In this document: in pieces, positions 27,801-36,410 of the stretch
How positions within the stretch are numbered: the stretch's first letter is position 1
How the letters are laid out: each line of letters opens with the position of its first letter
Assembly: GCF_900128505.1 (NCBI RefSeq)
Contig: NZ_LT669941.1
Location: 133,933-197,932, forward strand
DNA: 64,000 bases
From: Parabacteroides timonensis
GTDB lineage: Bacteria; Bacteroidota; Bacteroidia; Bacteroidales; Tannerellaceae
Reading direction: 5' to 3'
Notes under the pieces: generated by a model
Seen by the model: only the letters and a program-made list of their open reading frames with translations
Database searches by the model: none
Told to the model about the DNA's origin: nothing
Position numbers and translations under genes: made by a program

Positions 27801-28259
27801 GGTATGACATTCCATGACGGTGTTATCCCTGAAGGAGTGTTTGAAGCTGGTACAATGGCTACTTGTGTAGACGGTGTTAAACGTGATCTGGGTGGTATGA
27901 GTTATGCTGATGCCGTAGACAAAGGATATTTGGAACCGGTTCATGCATCTGATTATCACTATTGGACAAATGCCTGGGGTACGGGTACTGTAAATGATTA
28001 TTGGGTTCATGATTTGAGTTATATCGCTTTACGTGAAGTAACCATCGGTTATCGTGTTCCGAAAAGTATCGCTTCTAAGATTGGTGCAAAAGGTTTGAAT
28101 TTGTCTTTGAGTGCAAGAAACCTGGGTTATTTGTATAATTCACTGCCTAATAATATAAATCCGGAAAGTGTACGTAGTAATAAGTCGGCTGAGTTCCGTG
28201 AACGTTCTAACAGTCCGATCACATCCAGCTATATGTTCACAATTAACTTGGATTTCTAA
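24843..28259 (+). CDS. SusC/RagA-like TonB-dependent outer-membrane transporter (pair 3)
   Basis: A 1138-residue SusC-family channel. I chose the ATG at 24843 (MLKNFKPVSLVLIAGALSLP) because the signal peptide then matches SusC 1 and 2; an ATG 33 nt upstream adds an unrelated MSIYVQIKPSI. Domains are as in SusC 1: KVTGTVEDDFGPVAGASVVVKG, LDEVVVTALGMKR, plug with QIRGASTLNGNNQPIYVVDG, barrel ending YMFTINLDF. The N-terminal part and much of the barrel resemble SusC 1 and 2; the barrel is somewhat more divergent. First gene of the second triad. Confidence 0.95.
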   Translation: MLKNFKPVSLVLIAGALSLPMGAYADLLPARPGTSISQQNGKVTGTVEDDFGPVAGASVVVKGTTNGNITDMDGNFTLEGVKSGDIIQISFIGYSTQEIKYTGQESISVKLLEDTQKLDEVVVTALGMKRSEKALGYAVTELKGDELRTNAINPVASLQGKVAGVEIAASDGGMFGATKIQIRGASTLNGNNQPIYVVDGVILSNDLSGTGSSDWDSNANDYGNMLKNLNPDDFETVSVLKGAAATALYGSRGLNGAVVITTKSGKGATGFGVSVSQTFGLDKAHGGMQRQMLYGPGTIGGDISYGEVNADGSFKKWDQNQFRLNSAGSPTLIGAETMLWGPRYDGRQIENYDGTSIPYSPIESNMSDAYQLGLNSNTNVAVRGGNETTNYYSSISYKKAKGIVENNDFERYSLLLKGSHKISDRVDVNASISFANSTPKNAQRNIGESFATGTYSTIYDTKYFRDKYWGDLHNGMASTDYGDKYGNVPGKTLWYEIDNNDKTRKETVVRPTVEVNVKMLDWLSFRAEGNMNYYYTSWEDKQLGTGYNQKGGSYEMGQEYNKQATFGGTFTVNKDVKDFHIGGFLRGEYYTTSGATQNSKTDGGLAVPGQWFVGNSINTTKTTAEIKNTKRMLSVVAAANLSWKNQVFLDITGRNDWSSGLIYTNKTGNYSYFYPSIGGSWLINETFRDQMPEWINLAKIRGSWAQVGNDATPYSIYSYYTLGSLLQPGGTNIFTNYWNDDNKKLFTPNLKPERKNSWEIGIDWRILNSRIALDATYYKENTTDQIMTIAIPSESGVSKQLINAGNIQNSGVEIALNTIPYKNKDWEWTLDFTFTKNTNKIVELHPNVANYIALEGDVAYGNYRVGSVAMVGGSYGMLMSDAMPKKNENGQTVLTWRDNYRAAFAQRSGVAEEVGSLVPKFMGSISTGVTWKDLSLRVALDARIGGKIASYSSKYGQAYGYTETSLDFRDEAHGGLTWTSNYADSKGMTFHDGVIPEGVFEAGTMATCVDGVKRDLGGMSYADAVDKGYLEPVHASDYHYWTNAWGTGTVNDYWVHDLSYIALREVTIGYRVPKSIASKIGAKGLNLSLSARNLGYLYNSLPNNINPESVRSNKSAEFRERSNSPITSSYMFTINLDF

Positions 28260-28281
28260 TTAATAAAAACGAAACAATATT

Positions 28282-30147
28282 ATGAGATATAAATCTTTTA
28301 TAGCCGCAGCCTTGTTAGGAACTTCTTTAGTAGTTGCTCCGGGGTGTAAAGATGAATTTGCGGAAACCAACAACAACCAGTCCGCTATAACTAAGCCGGA
28401 TGTGCGTTATTTATTTACTCAGGTGTTGAGTGAATTCGAACCTTCCAAATATCAGCAGTGGTTCTATAACAATCTGGCTTATACATTACGTTGGACACAG
28501 GCAAATGTTCCGGATGGTGGTAATACAAGTTCTTTGAATTTGATGGGTGCTTACGAAGGTTCTCAGAGCCAGGTTGTCAATGTTAAACTCTATACAGAAG
28601 AAATAAATCACGTATTGTCGTTAATGGACGAAGAAGAAAGATCTACTTACGACAATATCCATGCTATGTGTAATCCTCTGTTGGTTTATCTAGGTATCTT
28701 CGGTACTGATATGTACGGATCAATGGCTTATTCGGAAGCTGGTAAAGCTTTACACGAAGAACTTCTGACTCCGGCTTATGAAACACAGGAATCTCTGTTC
28801 TCTACTTGGTTGGCTCAGCTGGACAGTGCAATTGAGGTATTGTTAGCAGACAAGGCCGGTCAGGTGAAACTGGATGCTCAGGATTTTGTCTATAAAGGGG
28901 ATACGAAGTTATGGGCTCGGTTTGCTAATTCTCTGAAATTGAAGATTGCCGTTCGTATGTTACATGTCGATAAGGCTAAAGCTCTGAAAATCGCAGAAGA
29001 AGTAGTTAACAGCAAAGCAGGTTATATGAATCGCCTGGAAGATGATTTCTTCTATTGTAAAGGTTCTCAGGAATATCACTTCGGTGATGATGTTCTGGAC
29101 GGACAGGGTAGAGGTATCGGTTCTAAGCAACTGATCTCGTTCCTGGTAAATAACAAAGACCCGCGTGTTCGTTTTATTTTCCAGAAAAATGATTTTAACT
29201 CGAAAGTAGTGCAGGCCTTCTTGGATCAGGGTAAAGAGTTACCTCCTTATATCAAAGAAGTGGCTGAGATCAAAGACAACAAGTTTGAAGGTTGGAAAGC
29301 TCCGGGTGAGCCTTGGGTTCGTTATTTCGGTAGCCCGATACAGACAAGTGCAAGAGAGAATGTAGAGTTGAACAGTGCTTATTTCAATTATGACATGTTC
29401 AAATTGAAAACAGCTAAGGGTGGTGATAAACAATATTATCCGTTAGCTCGTATGAATCGTGAGATGTTGCAGGGACAGAAGGATTATACTTTCCCCGACG
29501 CTCCGGATGTAACAGCAACTATCGACGATCAGGATCGCGGATGGTACGGCTTGCATTATTCTGCAGCAGAGGTTAATTTGTATTTGGCAGAGCTGAAACT
29601 ATTGGGCGCTAATCTGCCTAATTCTGCAGAAAGCTATTATAAAGAAGCTATCCGTTTATCTGTTAGTGAATATGACAGACTGGCTTCTTTAAATCAGATT
29701 CCGTATTATTCAAGCGTATACGATAAGGACTTTGAAAAGACGATTAAACTGGAAGATGGTGAAATTGATGCTTTGTTGGAACAGGATGCTTATAAACTGA
29801 CTGGTTCTGTAAAAGAACAATTGGAAAAAGTATATATTCAGGAATATATCCACTTCCTGTTATTCCCGACAGATCAGTTTGTACAGGTTCGTCGTTCTGG
29901 TGTTCCTATGAAGGGTAGTAAAATCCTGGCATGGGAAAACTTTACTGACGATGATACTTATTTCCCAATACCACGTCGTTGGACAATCAATGTGCCTTTG
30001 CAGAGTGATTTGATGTATCAGATAAAGAAAGATGCATACGAAGCACAGGGCTTTACAACCGGAACACAAGATGCCGGAGTTTTAAACAGCGAACGTGTTT
30101 GGTATGATAAGGGTGCTCCTAACTTTGGTGAAGGACCGAATTTCTAA
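28282..30147 (+). CDS. SusD/RagB-like surface lipoprotein (pair 3)
   Basis: A 621-residue SusD-like_2-type lipoprotein, 22 nt after susC 3. The lipobox Cys is residue 22 (VVAPGC), followed by KDEFAETNNNQS. It shares the family core (WARFANSLKLKIAVR, WYGLHYSAAEVNLYLAELKLLGANLP) and the C-terminus WYDKGAPNFGEGPNF with SusD 1 and 2 but is more diverged in the presumed ligand-binding face. It would bind substrate outside the cell and hand it to SusC 3. Confidence 0.9.
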   Translation: MRYKSFIAAALLGTSLVVAPGCKDEFAETNNNQSAITKPDVRYLFTQVLSEFEPSKYQQWFYNNLAYTLRWTQANVPDGGNTSSLNLMGAYEGSQSQVVNVKLYTEEINHVLSLMDEEERSTYDNIHAMCNPLLVYLGIFGTDMYGSMAYSEAGKALHEELLTPAYETQESLFSTWLAQLDSAIEVLLADKAGQVKLDAQDFVYKGDTKLWARFANSLKLKIAVRMLHVDKAKALKIAEEVVNSKAGYMNRLEDDFFYCKGSQEYHFGDDVLDGQGRGIGSKQLISFLVNNKDPRVRFIFQKNDFNSKVVQAFLDQGKELPPYIKEVAEIKDNKFEGWKAPGEPWVRYFGSPIQTSARENVELNSAYFNYDMFKLKTAKGGDKQYYPLARMNREMLQGQKDYTFPDAPDVTATIDDQDRGWYGLHYSAAEVNLYLAELKLLGANLPNSAESYYKEAIRLSVSEYDRLASLNQIPYYSSVYDKDFEKTIKLEDGEIDALLEQDAYKLTGSVKEQLEKVYIQEYIHFLLFPTDQFVQVRRSGVPMKGSKILAWENFTDDDTYFPIPRRWTINVPLQSDLMYQIKKDAYEAQGFTTGTQDAGVLNSERVWYDKGAPNFGEGPNF

Positions 30148-30173
30148 AAACAGGTTATAGTTATATAATTAAG

Positions 30174-30204
30174 AGAGGGAAGGGTGTCATACATTCTTCC
30201 CTCT
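30174..30204 (+). terminator. Intercistronic hairpin between susD 3 and the accessory gene
   Basis: AGAGGGAAG (30174-30182) pairs with CTTCCCTCT (30196-30204), followed by TAACCTTTTAA. It is terminator-like but sits only 22 nt before the accessory gene, so it probably attenuates transcription instead of ending the operon. It matches the hairpin in the same place in triad 1. Confidence 0.6.
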
Positions 30205-30225
30205 TAACCTTTTAATAATACAGAT

Positions 30226-30876
30226 ATGAAACATCTAATTGCATCGATAATTTTATTGGGGGTACTGGTTTGTCAGGCTGGCGGCAGTGGATATGCACAG
30301 AAGAAGTCTATTTATTTGCTCAATGATTTCACCCAAGGTACTGTGTTAATGAAAAATGGAGCTAAAACGAGCGCTTTATTAAATTACGATGGTAGCAACC
30401 GAAAAATGAAGTACAAGCAGCAGGATGAAACAATGATCCTGACTAATACACAGGAAGTGGATACGATATTTATTGCTTCACATAAATTCATTCCTTACAA
30501 TCGTAGCTTTCTGGAGGTAATAGAAATGCCTAATGGGAATCTTTATGTTAACTGGTTGCTGAGGGAACTTTATAAAGGAAGAACCGGTGCTTATGGGTAT
30601 GCAAATCAAAGTACGACAACTACTTCAATCAATACCAGTTATTATAACAAAAATTATTATAAAGTAGAAAATCCGGATATAATGGAAAATATCAACGAGA
30701 ATGATTATTGGCTTTTCCGTGATAACAAGCCTGTTAAATTTCGTAATGAGAAATCTCTGTTAAAACTTTTTCCTGGTAAAGAAGAGTCGATTAAGAAGTA
30801 TATAAAAGAACATAATGTTAATATGAAAAATCCGCAACAGGTAATTGAATTGACAAATTATTGTATGGGTTTATAA
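30226..30876 (+). CDS. Exported accessory protein of SusCD triad 3, unknown function
   Basis: A 216-residue protein with signal peptide (MKHLIASIILLGVLVCQAGGSGYAQ). It is a paralogue of the product of 9143-9787: TVLMKNGAKTSALLNYDGSN, QEVDTIFIASHKFIP, EMPNGNLYVNWLLRE, KSLLKLFPGKEESIKKYIKE and the NYCMGL C-terminus. The middle (residues about 115-165) is Tyr/Asn/Ser/Thr-rich and variable. No known domain recognised. Its retention as third gene in both triads suggests a function tied to the SusCD complexes. Confidence 0.75.
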   Translation: MKHLIASIILLGVLVCQAGGSGYAQKKSIYLLNDFTQGTVLMKNGAKTSALLNYDGSNRKMKYKQQDETMILTNTQEVDTIFIASHKFIPYNRSFLEVIEMPNGNLYVNWLLRELYKGRTGAYGYANQSTTTTSINTSYYNKNYYKVENPDIMENINENDYWLFRDNKPVKFRNEKSLLKLFPGKEESIKKYIKEHNVNMKNPQQVIELTNYCMGL

Positions 30877-30934
30877 GTATGTATCTTTTCTTTTCTATTT
30901 GTAAGTATATCTAAAAAAATATTATTGTGATAGG

Positions 30935-30979
30935 CAGGGGATGTGTGAACTGGTAATTCTATATCCCCTGAATTATTTC
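30935..30979 (+). terminator. Terminator of triad 3
   Basis: CAGGGGAT (30935-30942) pairs with ATCCCCTG (30963-30970) across a 20-nt loop, followed by AATTATTTCTTTT. Confidence 0.55.
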
Positions 30980-31075
30980 TTTTCCGTTTATTCCATAAAT
31001 ATCTGATAAGACACATTGTTTTTTTTTTACAGTGTTAATCTTGCAACAACGCCTGTTTTTTTCTGTTTCAATTAG

Positions 31076-31107
31076 CAAATGACGTTGGTTTATGCCAAAC
31101 ACATTTG
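31076..31107 (+). promoter_or_regulatory. Leader hairpin of susC 4
   Basis: CAAATG (31076-31081) pairs with CATTTG (31102-31107), with TTGG/CCAA nested inside. It ends 28 nt before the ATG at 31136. It resembles the leader hairpins of susC 1-3 in position and in carrying GCCAA, but the AGTTCTTTTAGAACT palindrome is absent here. Confidence 0.4.
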
Positions 31108-31135
31108 TCTAATAAATTAAACAAAAAACATCAGT

Positions 31136-34100
31136 ATGTTGAAAAGATTCAAATCTGTCAGCATGATTCTGCTCGCGGGGGCGTTGGGTTTCACCGGAAA
31201 CGCCTATGCTAATCCGGAGGCCGGGAATCCTGCTATTGACATTTCCCAACAGGATACGAAAGTTACGGGAGTAGTTGAAGATGAGTTCGGACCCGTAGCA
31301 GGGGCTTCTGTTGTAATAAAAGGAACCACTAACGGTACGATGACCGATATGGACGGTCACTTCACTCTCGAAGGCGTAAAGAAGGGAGATATTATCCAAA
31401 TCTCTTTTATTGGTTTTGCCACACAAGATATTCCTTACACCGGACAGACCACTCTGAATGTAAAAATGCAGGAAGATGCGCAGAAACTGGATGAGGTCGT
31501 TGTTACGGCATTGGGTATGAAGCGCGACAAGAAAGCATTAGGTTATGCTATGCAGGAGTTGAAAGGTGACGAACTGTTATCTTCTCGCGAACCCAATCTC
31601 GCCAATTCATTATCTGGTAAAGTTTCCGGTTTGCAGATTGTCCGTTCCAGTAACGGGGTAGGAGGATCATCCAAGATCGTGCTTCGTGGTAACAGTTCCC
31701 TGACAGGTAGTAACCAACCACTTATCGTAGTAGATGGTACTCCGATGGATAACTTCACCGGTGGGGTAGATGATGTATGGGGTAACTCCGGTGCCGATAT
31801 GGGTAACGGACTCTCGGATATCAACCCCGAAGATATAGAGTCGATGACGGTATTGAAGGGCGCTTCGGCTGCTGCCTTGTACGGATCGCGTGCCGGTAAC
31901 GGTGTGATCCTGATCACTACCAAGTCCGGAAAGAAGAATGAAGGCTTGGGAATTACGGTAAATGCCGGTATCACTACCGAGTCGATTTTCCTGAAACCTC
32001 ATTTGCAGAACGACTTCGGTCAAGGTTCGGTCGGTGCGTACGATAACCAGTCGCGTCTTAGCTGGGGACCGAAAGCGGAAGGACAGATGGTCACCGACTG
32101 GCTGGGCCGTCAGGTTCCTTTGCAGACCTATGATAATATAGATGCCTTCTTCCGCACCGGTACTTCCTTCAACGAAGGCGTCAGTTTCCAGCAGAATATA
32201 AAGGGGACTTCCATCTTTACCTCGATCAACCGTTCGGATGATGCCGGTATCACTCCTGAGTCGAAGCTGAACAAGACCAATATCACTATGCGTGCAACCA
32301 CTTTCCTGGATGAAGCCGAGAAATGGAAGATCGATGCCAAGGTGAACTACATTAATATGAATGCCCACAACCGTCCGATCCAGGGTGTCAATCCTTCGAA
32401 TGCTTTCAATACGATCTATAACCTGCCACGTTCGTTGAATGTGAAAGAGTTTAAGAATAGTGTCGACGAAGAAGGCAATATGATTTGGTGGGATGCTTCC
32501 AAGAATCCACAGGAAAACCCGTACTGGGTGACTAAATACAGACAAAACAACGATACCCGTAATCGTTTATTGGGTAACATTGCTTTGAAATATGCGCCGA
32601 CCAATTGGTTCGATATCGAACTCCGCGGCGGTACCGACTATTATACTACTACCAAGAACGAAAAAGTGTACGCCGGAGGTAACACGTCTCCCCGTGGTTT
32701 GTATAACGAAGGTTCTGAAACGTTCTACGAAAACAATTACAGCTTCCTGGCTACAGCCCGTAAGGATAACCTCCTGGATCGCCTGGGTGGTTTCGTTACT
32801 TTCGGTGGTAACCTGATGATGCAGAAACGTACGAAAATGAATGCTTCAGCAGGCGAATTGCTTGTTCCGAACCTTTTCTCCCTGAACAATGGTATAAATA
32901 AGCCGACCGTTACTTCCGAACTGATCCGCCGTAAGATGAACTCTCTTTACGGGTCATTGCAATTGAACTGGGATGGTTATCTGTTTCTGGATGTAACGGC
33001 CCGTAACGACTGGTCGTCTACCATGTCGAAAGCTAACCGTTCTTATTTCTATCCTTCGGTAAGTTTGTCGGCAGTGATCTCCGATATGCTTCCTAAAATA
33101 GGAAGTTCGATGCCCGAATGGTTTACCTTTGCCAAGGTAAGAGCTTCTTATGCAGAGGTTGGTAACGACCTTGATCCGTATCAGTTGTATAATAACTTCA
33201 CGGTTGGAAAAGATGAAAATGGTAATACGACAGCCGCTCCGGGAAATGTGTTGTTCGACTCGAGTGTCCGTAGTGAGTTGATCAAGTCCTGGGAAGCCGG
33301 TTTCGATGTACGTTTCTTCAATAATCGTTTAGGTTTGGATGCAGCCTGGTATAAGACAAATGCCACCCGCCAGTTATTGAACCTGCCGATGGACCCGTTC
33401 TCCGGTTATAGTTCCCGTAAAGTGAATGCCGGTAATATTCAGAATGAAGGGGTTGAAGTTTCTCTAAACGGTTCGATACTTGACAATCCGAAAGGACTGA
33501 GCTGGAATGCAACAGCACAATTCTCCCTGAACCGTAATAAAATCATCGACCTTTATCCGGGTGTCAGCCTGTATGATATCAAAACACTCGATGCGATCCA
33601 GATCGTAGCCGTGCAGGGTAGTTACTATGGTGATATTTACGGTCAAACTTTCCAGCGTGTAGAAGATAAGAATAGTCCTTACTATGGTAGACAAATTGTA
33701 GGGGAGGACGGACTTCCTCTGATCACGACCGGCAAATCGAAAGTGGGTAACCAAAGTCCTGACTGGATGCTCGGTCTTACCAACAATTTTGCCTACAAAG
33801 GTTTCAACCTGAGTTTCCTGATCGATTTCCGCATTGGTGGTGATCTTTATTCGGCAACAGCTTCCAACCTGTATGCTCGTGGTAATGCAGCCGGAACAGT
33901 TGTGAACGGTGGCCGTGAAAACTTTGTCGTACCGAACTCAGTCGTTCAGACTCCTGATGGATATAAAGAAAATAATGTCGCCGTGACTCCGCAGAATTAC
34001 TGGGAACGTATCGGTTCGACCGGTAACTATGGCTTGCCGGAAATGTACACCTATGATGCAACAAATATCCGTCTGCGTAATATCACGCTCGGATACGATT

Positions 34101-34303
34101 TTAACCGGGCAATATTAAAGAGTACACCATTTCAGCGTTTGCGTCTGTCGGCAACATGTAATAATGTATGGATGATCCATTATAACCTGCCGGGTATCGA
34201 CCCTGAGTCAGTATCGGCAACGAATACAAATGCTACCGGGTTTGAAAATGGAGCAGCTCCGACCAGCCGGTCGTTTACGTTTAATGTGACGGTAGGGTTT
34301 TAA
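31136..34303 (+). CDS. SusC/RagA-like TonB-dependent outer-membrane transporter (pair 4)
   Basis: A 1055-residue SusC-family channel. The first 145 residues (signal peptide, beta-sandwich KVTGVVEDEFGPVAGASVVIKG, LDEVVVTALGMKRDKKALGYAMQELKGDEL) are almost those of SusC 1-3. After that the plug (SGLQIVRSSNGVGGSSK, VLRGNSSLTGSNQ) and the barrel (ending RSFTFNVTVGF) belong to a different subfamily. Its leader also lacks the shared palindrome, so substrate and regulation probably differ. The susD 4 gene follows after 152 nt containing tandem repeats. Confidence 0.95.
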   Translation: MLKRFKSVSMILLAGALGFTGNAYANPEAGNPAIDISQQDTKVTGVVEDEFGPVAGASVVIKGTTNGTMTDMDGHFTLEGVKKGDIIQISFIGFATQDIPYTGQTTLNVKMQEDAQKLDEVVVTALGMKRDKKALGYAMQELKGDELLSSREPNLANSLSGKVSGLQIVRSSNGVGGSSKIVLRGNSSLTGSNQPLIVVDGTPMDNFTGGVDDVWGNSGADMGNGLSDINPEDIESMTVLKGASAAALYGSRAGNGVILITTKSGKKNEGLGITVNAGITTESIFLKPHLQNDFGQGSVGAYDNQSRLSWGPKAEGQMVTDWLGRQVPLQTYDNIDAFFRTGTSFNEGVSFQQNIKGTSIFTSINRSDDAGITPESKLNKTNITMRATTFLDEAEKWKIDAKVNYINMNAHNRPIQGVNPSNAFNTIYNLPRSLNVKEFKNSVDEEGNMIWWDASKNPQENPYWVTKYRQNNDTRNRLLGNIALKYAPTNWFDIELRGGTDYYTTTKNEKVYAGGNTSPRGLYNEGSETFYENNYSFLATARKDNLLDRLGGFVTFGGNLMMQKRTKMNASAGELLVPNLFSLNNGINKPTVTSELIRRKMNSLYGSLQLNWDGYLFLDVTARNDWSSTMSKANRSYFYPSVSLSAVISDMLPKIGSSMPEWFTFAKVRASYAEVGNDLDPYQLYNNFTVGKDENGNTTAAPGNVLFDSSVRSELIKSWEAGFDVRFFNNRLGLDAAWYKTNATRQLLNLPMDPFSGYSSRKVNAGNIQNEGVEVSLNGSILDNPKGLSWNATAQFSLNRNKIIDLYPGVSLYDIKTLDAIQIVAVQGSYYGDIYGQTFQRVEDKNSPYYGRQIVGEDGLPLITTGKSKVGNQSPDWMLGLTNNFAYKGFNLSFLIDFRIGGDLYSATASNLYARGNAAGTVVNGGRENFVVPNSVVQTPDGYKENNVAVTPQNYWERIGSTGNYGLPEMYTYDATNIRLRNITLGYDFNRAILKSTPFQRLRLSATCNNVWMIHYNLPGIDPESVSATNTNATGFENGAAPTSRSFTFNVTVGF

Positions 34304-34335
34304 TACATTTCCTTTTGAATTTGTTTAGACACCCT

Positions 34336-34408
34336 AAACGCTTCTGTTTGGAGATCGCAAACACTCCTGTTTGGACATCATAAACACTGCTGTTGTGACA
34401 TCATAAAC
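34336..34408 (+). repeat. 23-bp tandem repeats between susC 4 and susD 4
   Basis: Three consecutive 23-nt units (34336-34358, 34359-34381, 34382-34404), each starting AAAC and containing CTGTTTGGA or CTGTTGTGA then CATCAT or similar, plus a partial fourth unit (AAAC). A degenerate half unit, GTTTAGACACCCT, precedes them. It lies in an untranslated intercistronic gap. Confidence 0.75.
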
Positions 34409-34455
34409 AAATTTAAAGCTGATAAGTAGAAATAACAATAAAGAAATAAAGTAAG

Positions 34456-36375
34456 ATGAATACAAAAAATATATTATTAGCCGGTCTATTCTCAATAGCT
34501 GCCTTGCTGTCTTCCTGCTCTGATTTCGAAGAGATCAATGAAGATCCAAACCAGGTGGGAGAGAGTAAGGTGAAGCCCGAATGGTTTCTCAATGCCTCCA
34601 TTATCGGCGCACAGATGAACCCGGAAATTGCCGAACGTATCTTTATTGCCGAATGGAACCGTGCTTCACGCTTCAATCGCGGAAGTGGTTTCACGATCGG
34701 TACCGATAATAACGACTACATCACGCTCTATCTGAGCAACTCTTATGCTGTAAGTTGGCTAAACAAAGCCACTAAAGCAATCGAGTTGGGTGAAAAGAAA
34801 GTGGCTGAAGGTGAAGCTGAACAGTATCCTTATTATAAGAATGTCATCCAGATGGCCCGTATCTGGCGTGCCTATCTGAATTCGGAAGTATCCGACGGTT
34901 TCGGACCGATTCCTGCCCTGTCTGCCTTCACCGGTGTTCCGGCTGAGTATGATAGCGTAGAAACGATTTATGGATTTATCCTGAAAGAATTGAAAGAGGC
35001 TGAGGCTGCTCTCGATCCATCTATCGATATGTCGGACATGGCAAACGAAGATGCTTTCTATGCCGGGAATATCAATGAATGGAAGAAGTATGCGAACTCC
35101 CTGCGTATGCGTTTCGCTATGCGTATCTCCGGTATTTCGCCCGCTCTGGCAAAGACAGAGTTTGAAGATGCGGCAAGTAAGACTTTTATCTCTACACTCG
35201 ATGATATGGCTGCCGTACAGGAAAAAGACGGGTGGGGTGATCTGACCGGTGTTATGTCGCGTACATGGAATGCACAAGCAATGTCGGTAACATTCAAGAA
35301 TCTGGTAGTCGGTCTGGGTAATACTGAGTTCCCGGTACCCGACTCTTTGAAAAGTCACCTGAAAGATCCTCATACCTACATGGGATTATACCTGAGTAAA
35401 CATTTCCCGCTGAACACAAACGATCCATGTGCCGGATTCTACTTTGATGGTATACCTCAGTATGTCGATCCACGTGCCCCGAAACTGTTCAGCGTAGTGG
35501 GATGGAATGATGGCGTAGTCTATTCCGACTATATCGGTGCCGCCAACAGCGTAGTACCTGTGAATCTGATGGATCCAAGCGATAATTCCAAACCAATGCT
35601 TACCATCGATCCGAAATATACCTGGGGAACCTGGGTTGCCGGAGAATGGAATGACCTGACCGGTCTGGTCAGCGAACTGACGGGAAAAAATTACAATTAC
35701 CCTTCTATGGCTAAACAGTATCGTATGAGTACGATGAAACGTGTGTTCTTCGGTCCGTGGGAAAGTTATTTCTTGATGGCAGAAGCAGCAGTTAAGGGGT
35801 GGACTGTTCCGGGAACAGCAAAGTCGAATTACGAAAATGGTATCACTGCCAGCTTCCAGTATCATGGCATAGTAAGCGAAGTTGGTAAATATCTGGCTTC
35901 TACCGATTATAACCGTGTAGGTACTTCCGTTAGTTTCGATCATACAACCGAAGCACAGCCTTATACCGTCAATTATGTAGATCCGTATACAAAAGAAAAT
36001 AAGACGATGACTTATACTTATCCGAAGAATTCGATCTATCGTGGCGGTTCTTATAATAACGATGCATTGACAAAGATCATCACCCAAAAATATATCGCAC
36101 AGGTACCCTGGTTACCCGAAGAAGCATGGAGCGATCATCGTCGTCTTGGCTTACCGTTCTTTGAAAATCAGGCAGTTGAAAAAGACTATAACCCATTGAA
36201 TCAGGTTCCTCTGACGATGGCAACCGCTAAAGAATGTCGCCTGGATTTCTACCCGAAACGCTACCGTTATCCGGCCAATATCCAGACCAACAATCAGGAA
36301 GGTTACCAAAAAGCATTAGAGTTGTTAGGAGGACCTGATCTGACGACAACATCTTTATGGTGGAATCTAAAATAG
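34456..36375 (+). CDS. SusD/RagB-like surface lipoprotein (pair 4)
   Basis: A 639-residue SusD-like lipoprotein with lipobox Cys21 (ALLSSC), followed by SDFEEINEDPNQV. Conserved features include EWKKYANSLRMRFAMRIS, FFGPWESYFLMAEAAVKGW and the C-terminal LGGPDLTTTSLWWNLK. It belongs to a different SusD subgroup from pairs 1-3, in keeping with the different SusC 4 barrel. It would form the lid of SusC 4 on the cell surface. A palindromic intergenic element follows. Confidence 0.9.
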   Translation: MNTKNILLAGLFSIAALLSSCSDFEEINEDPNQVGESKVKPEWFLNASIIGAQMNPEIAERIFIAEWNRASRFNRGSGFTIGTDNNDYITLYLSNSYAVSWLNKATKAIELGEKKVAEGEAEQYPYYKNVIQMARIWRAYLNSEVSDGFGPIPALSAFTGVPAEYDSVETIYGFILKELKEAEAALDPSIDMSDMANEDAFYAGNINEWKKYANSLRMRFAMRISGISPALAKTEFEDAASKTFISTLDDMAAVQEKDGWGDLTGVMSRTWNAQAMSVTFKNLVVGLGNTEFPVPDSLKSHLKDPHTYMGLYLSKHFPLNTNDPCAGFYFDGIPQYVDPRAPKLFSVVGWNDGVVYSDYIGAANSVVPVNLMDPSDNSKPMLTIDPKYTWGTWVAGEWNDLTGLVSELTGKNYNYPSMAKQYRMSTMKRVFFGPWESYFLMAEAAVKGWTVPGTAKSNYENGITASFQYHGIVSEVGKYLASTDYNRVGTSVSFDHTTEAQPYTVNYVDPYTKENKTMTYTYPKNSIYRGGSYNNDALTKIITQKYIAQVPWLPEEAWSDHRRLGLPFFENQAVEKDYNPLNQVPLTMATAKECRLDFYPKRYRYPANIQTNNQEGYQKALELLGGPDLTTTSLWWNLK

Positions 36376-36410
36376 AAAAAATGTGGATCTTTTTTATGAG
36401 GCAGCGCCTC

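Noticed and set aside
31667..32545. 292-residue minus-strand frame
   Set aside because: Lies wholly inside susC 4, antisense, with no family motifs.
9143..36375. Polysaccharide utilisation locus with CAZymes
   Set aside because: Four SusCD pairs are present but no glycoside hydrolase, lyase or sulfatase lies among them, so I do not call a glycan target.
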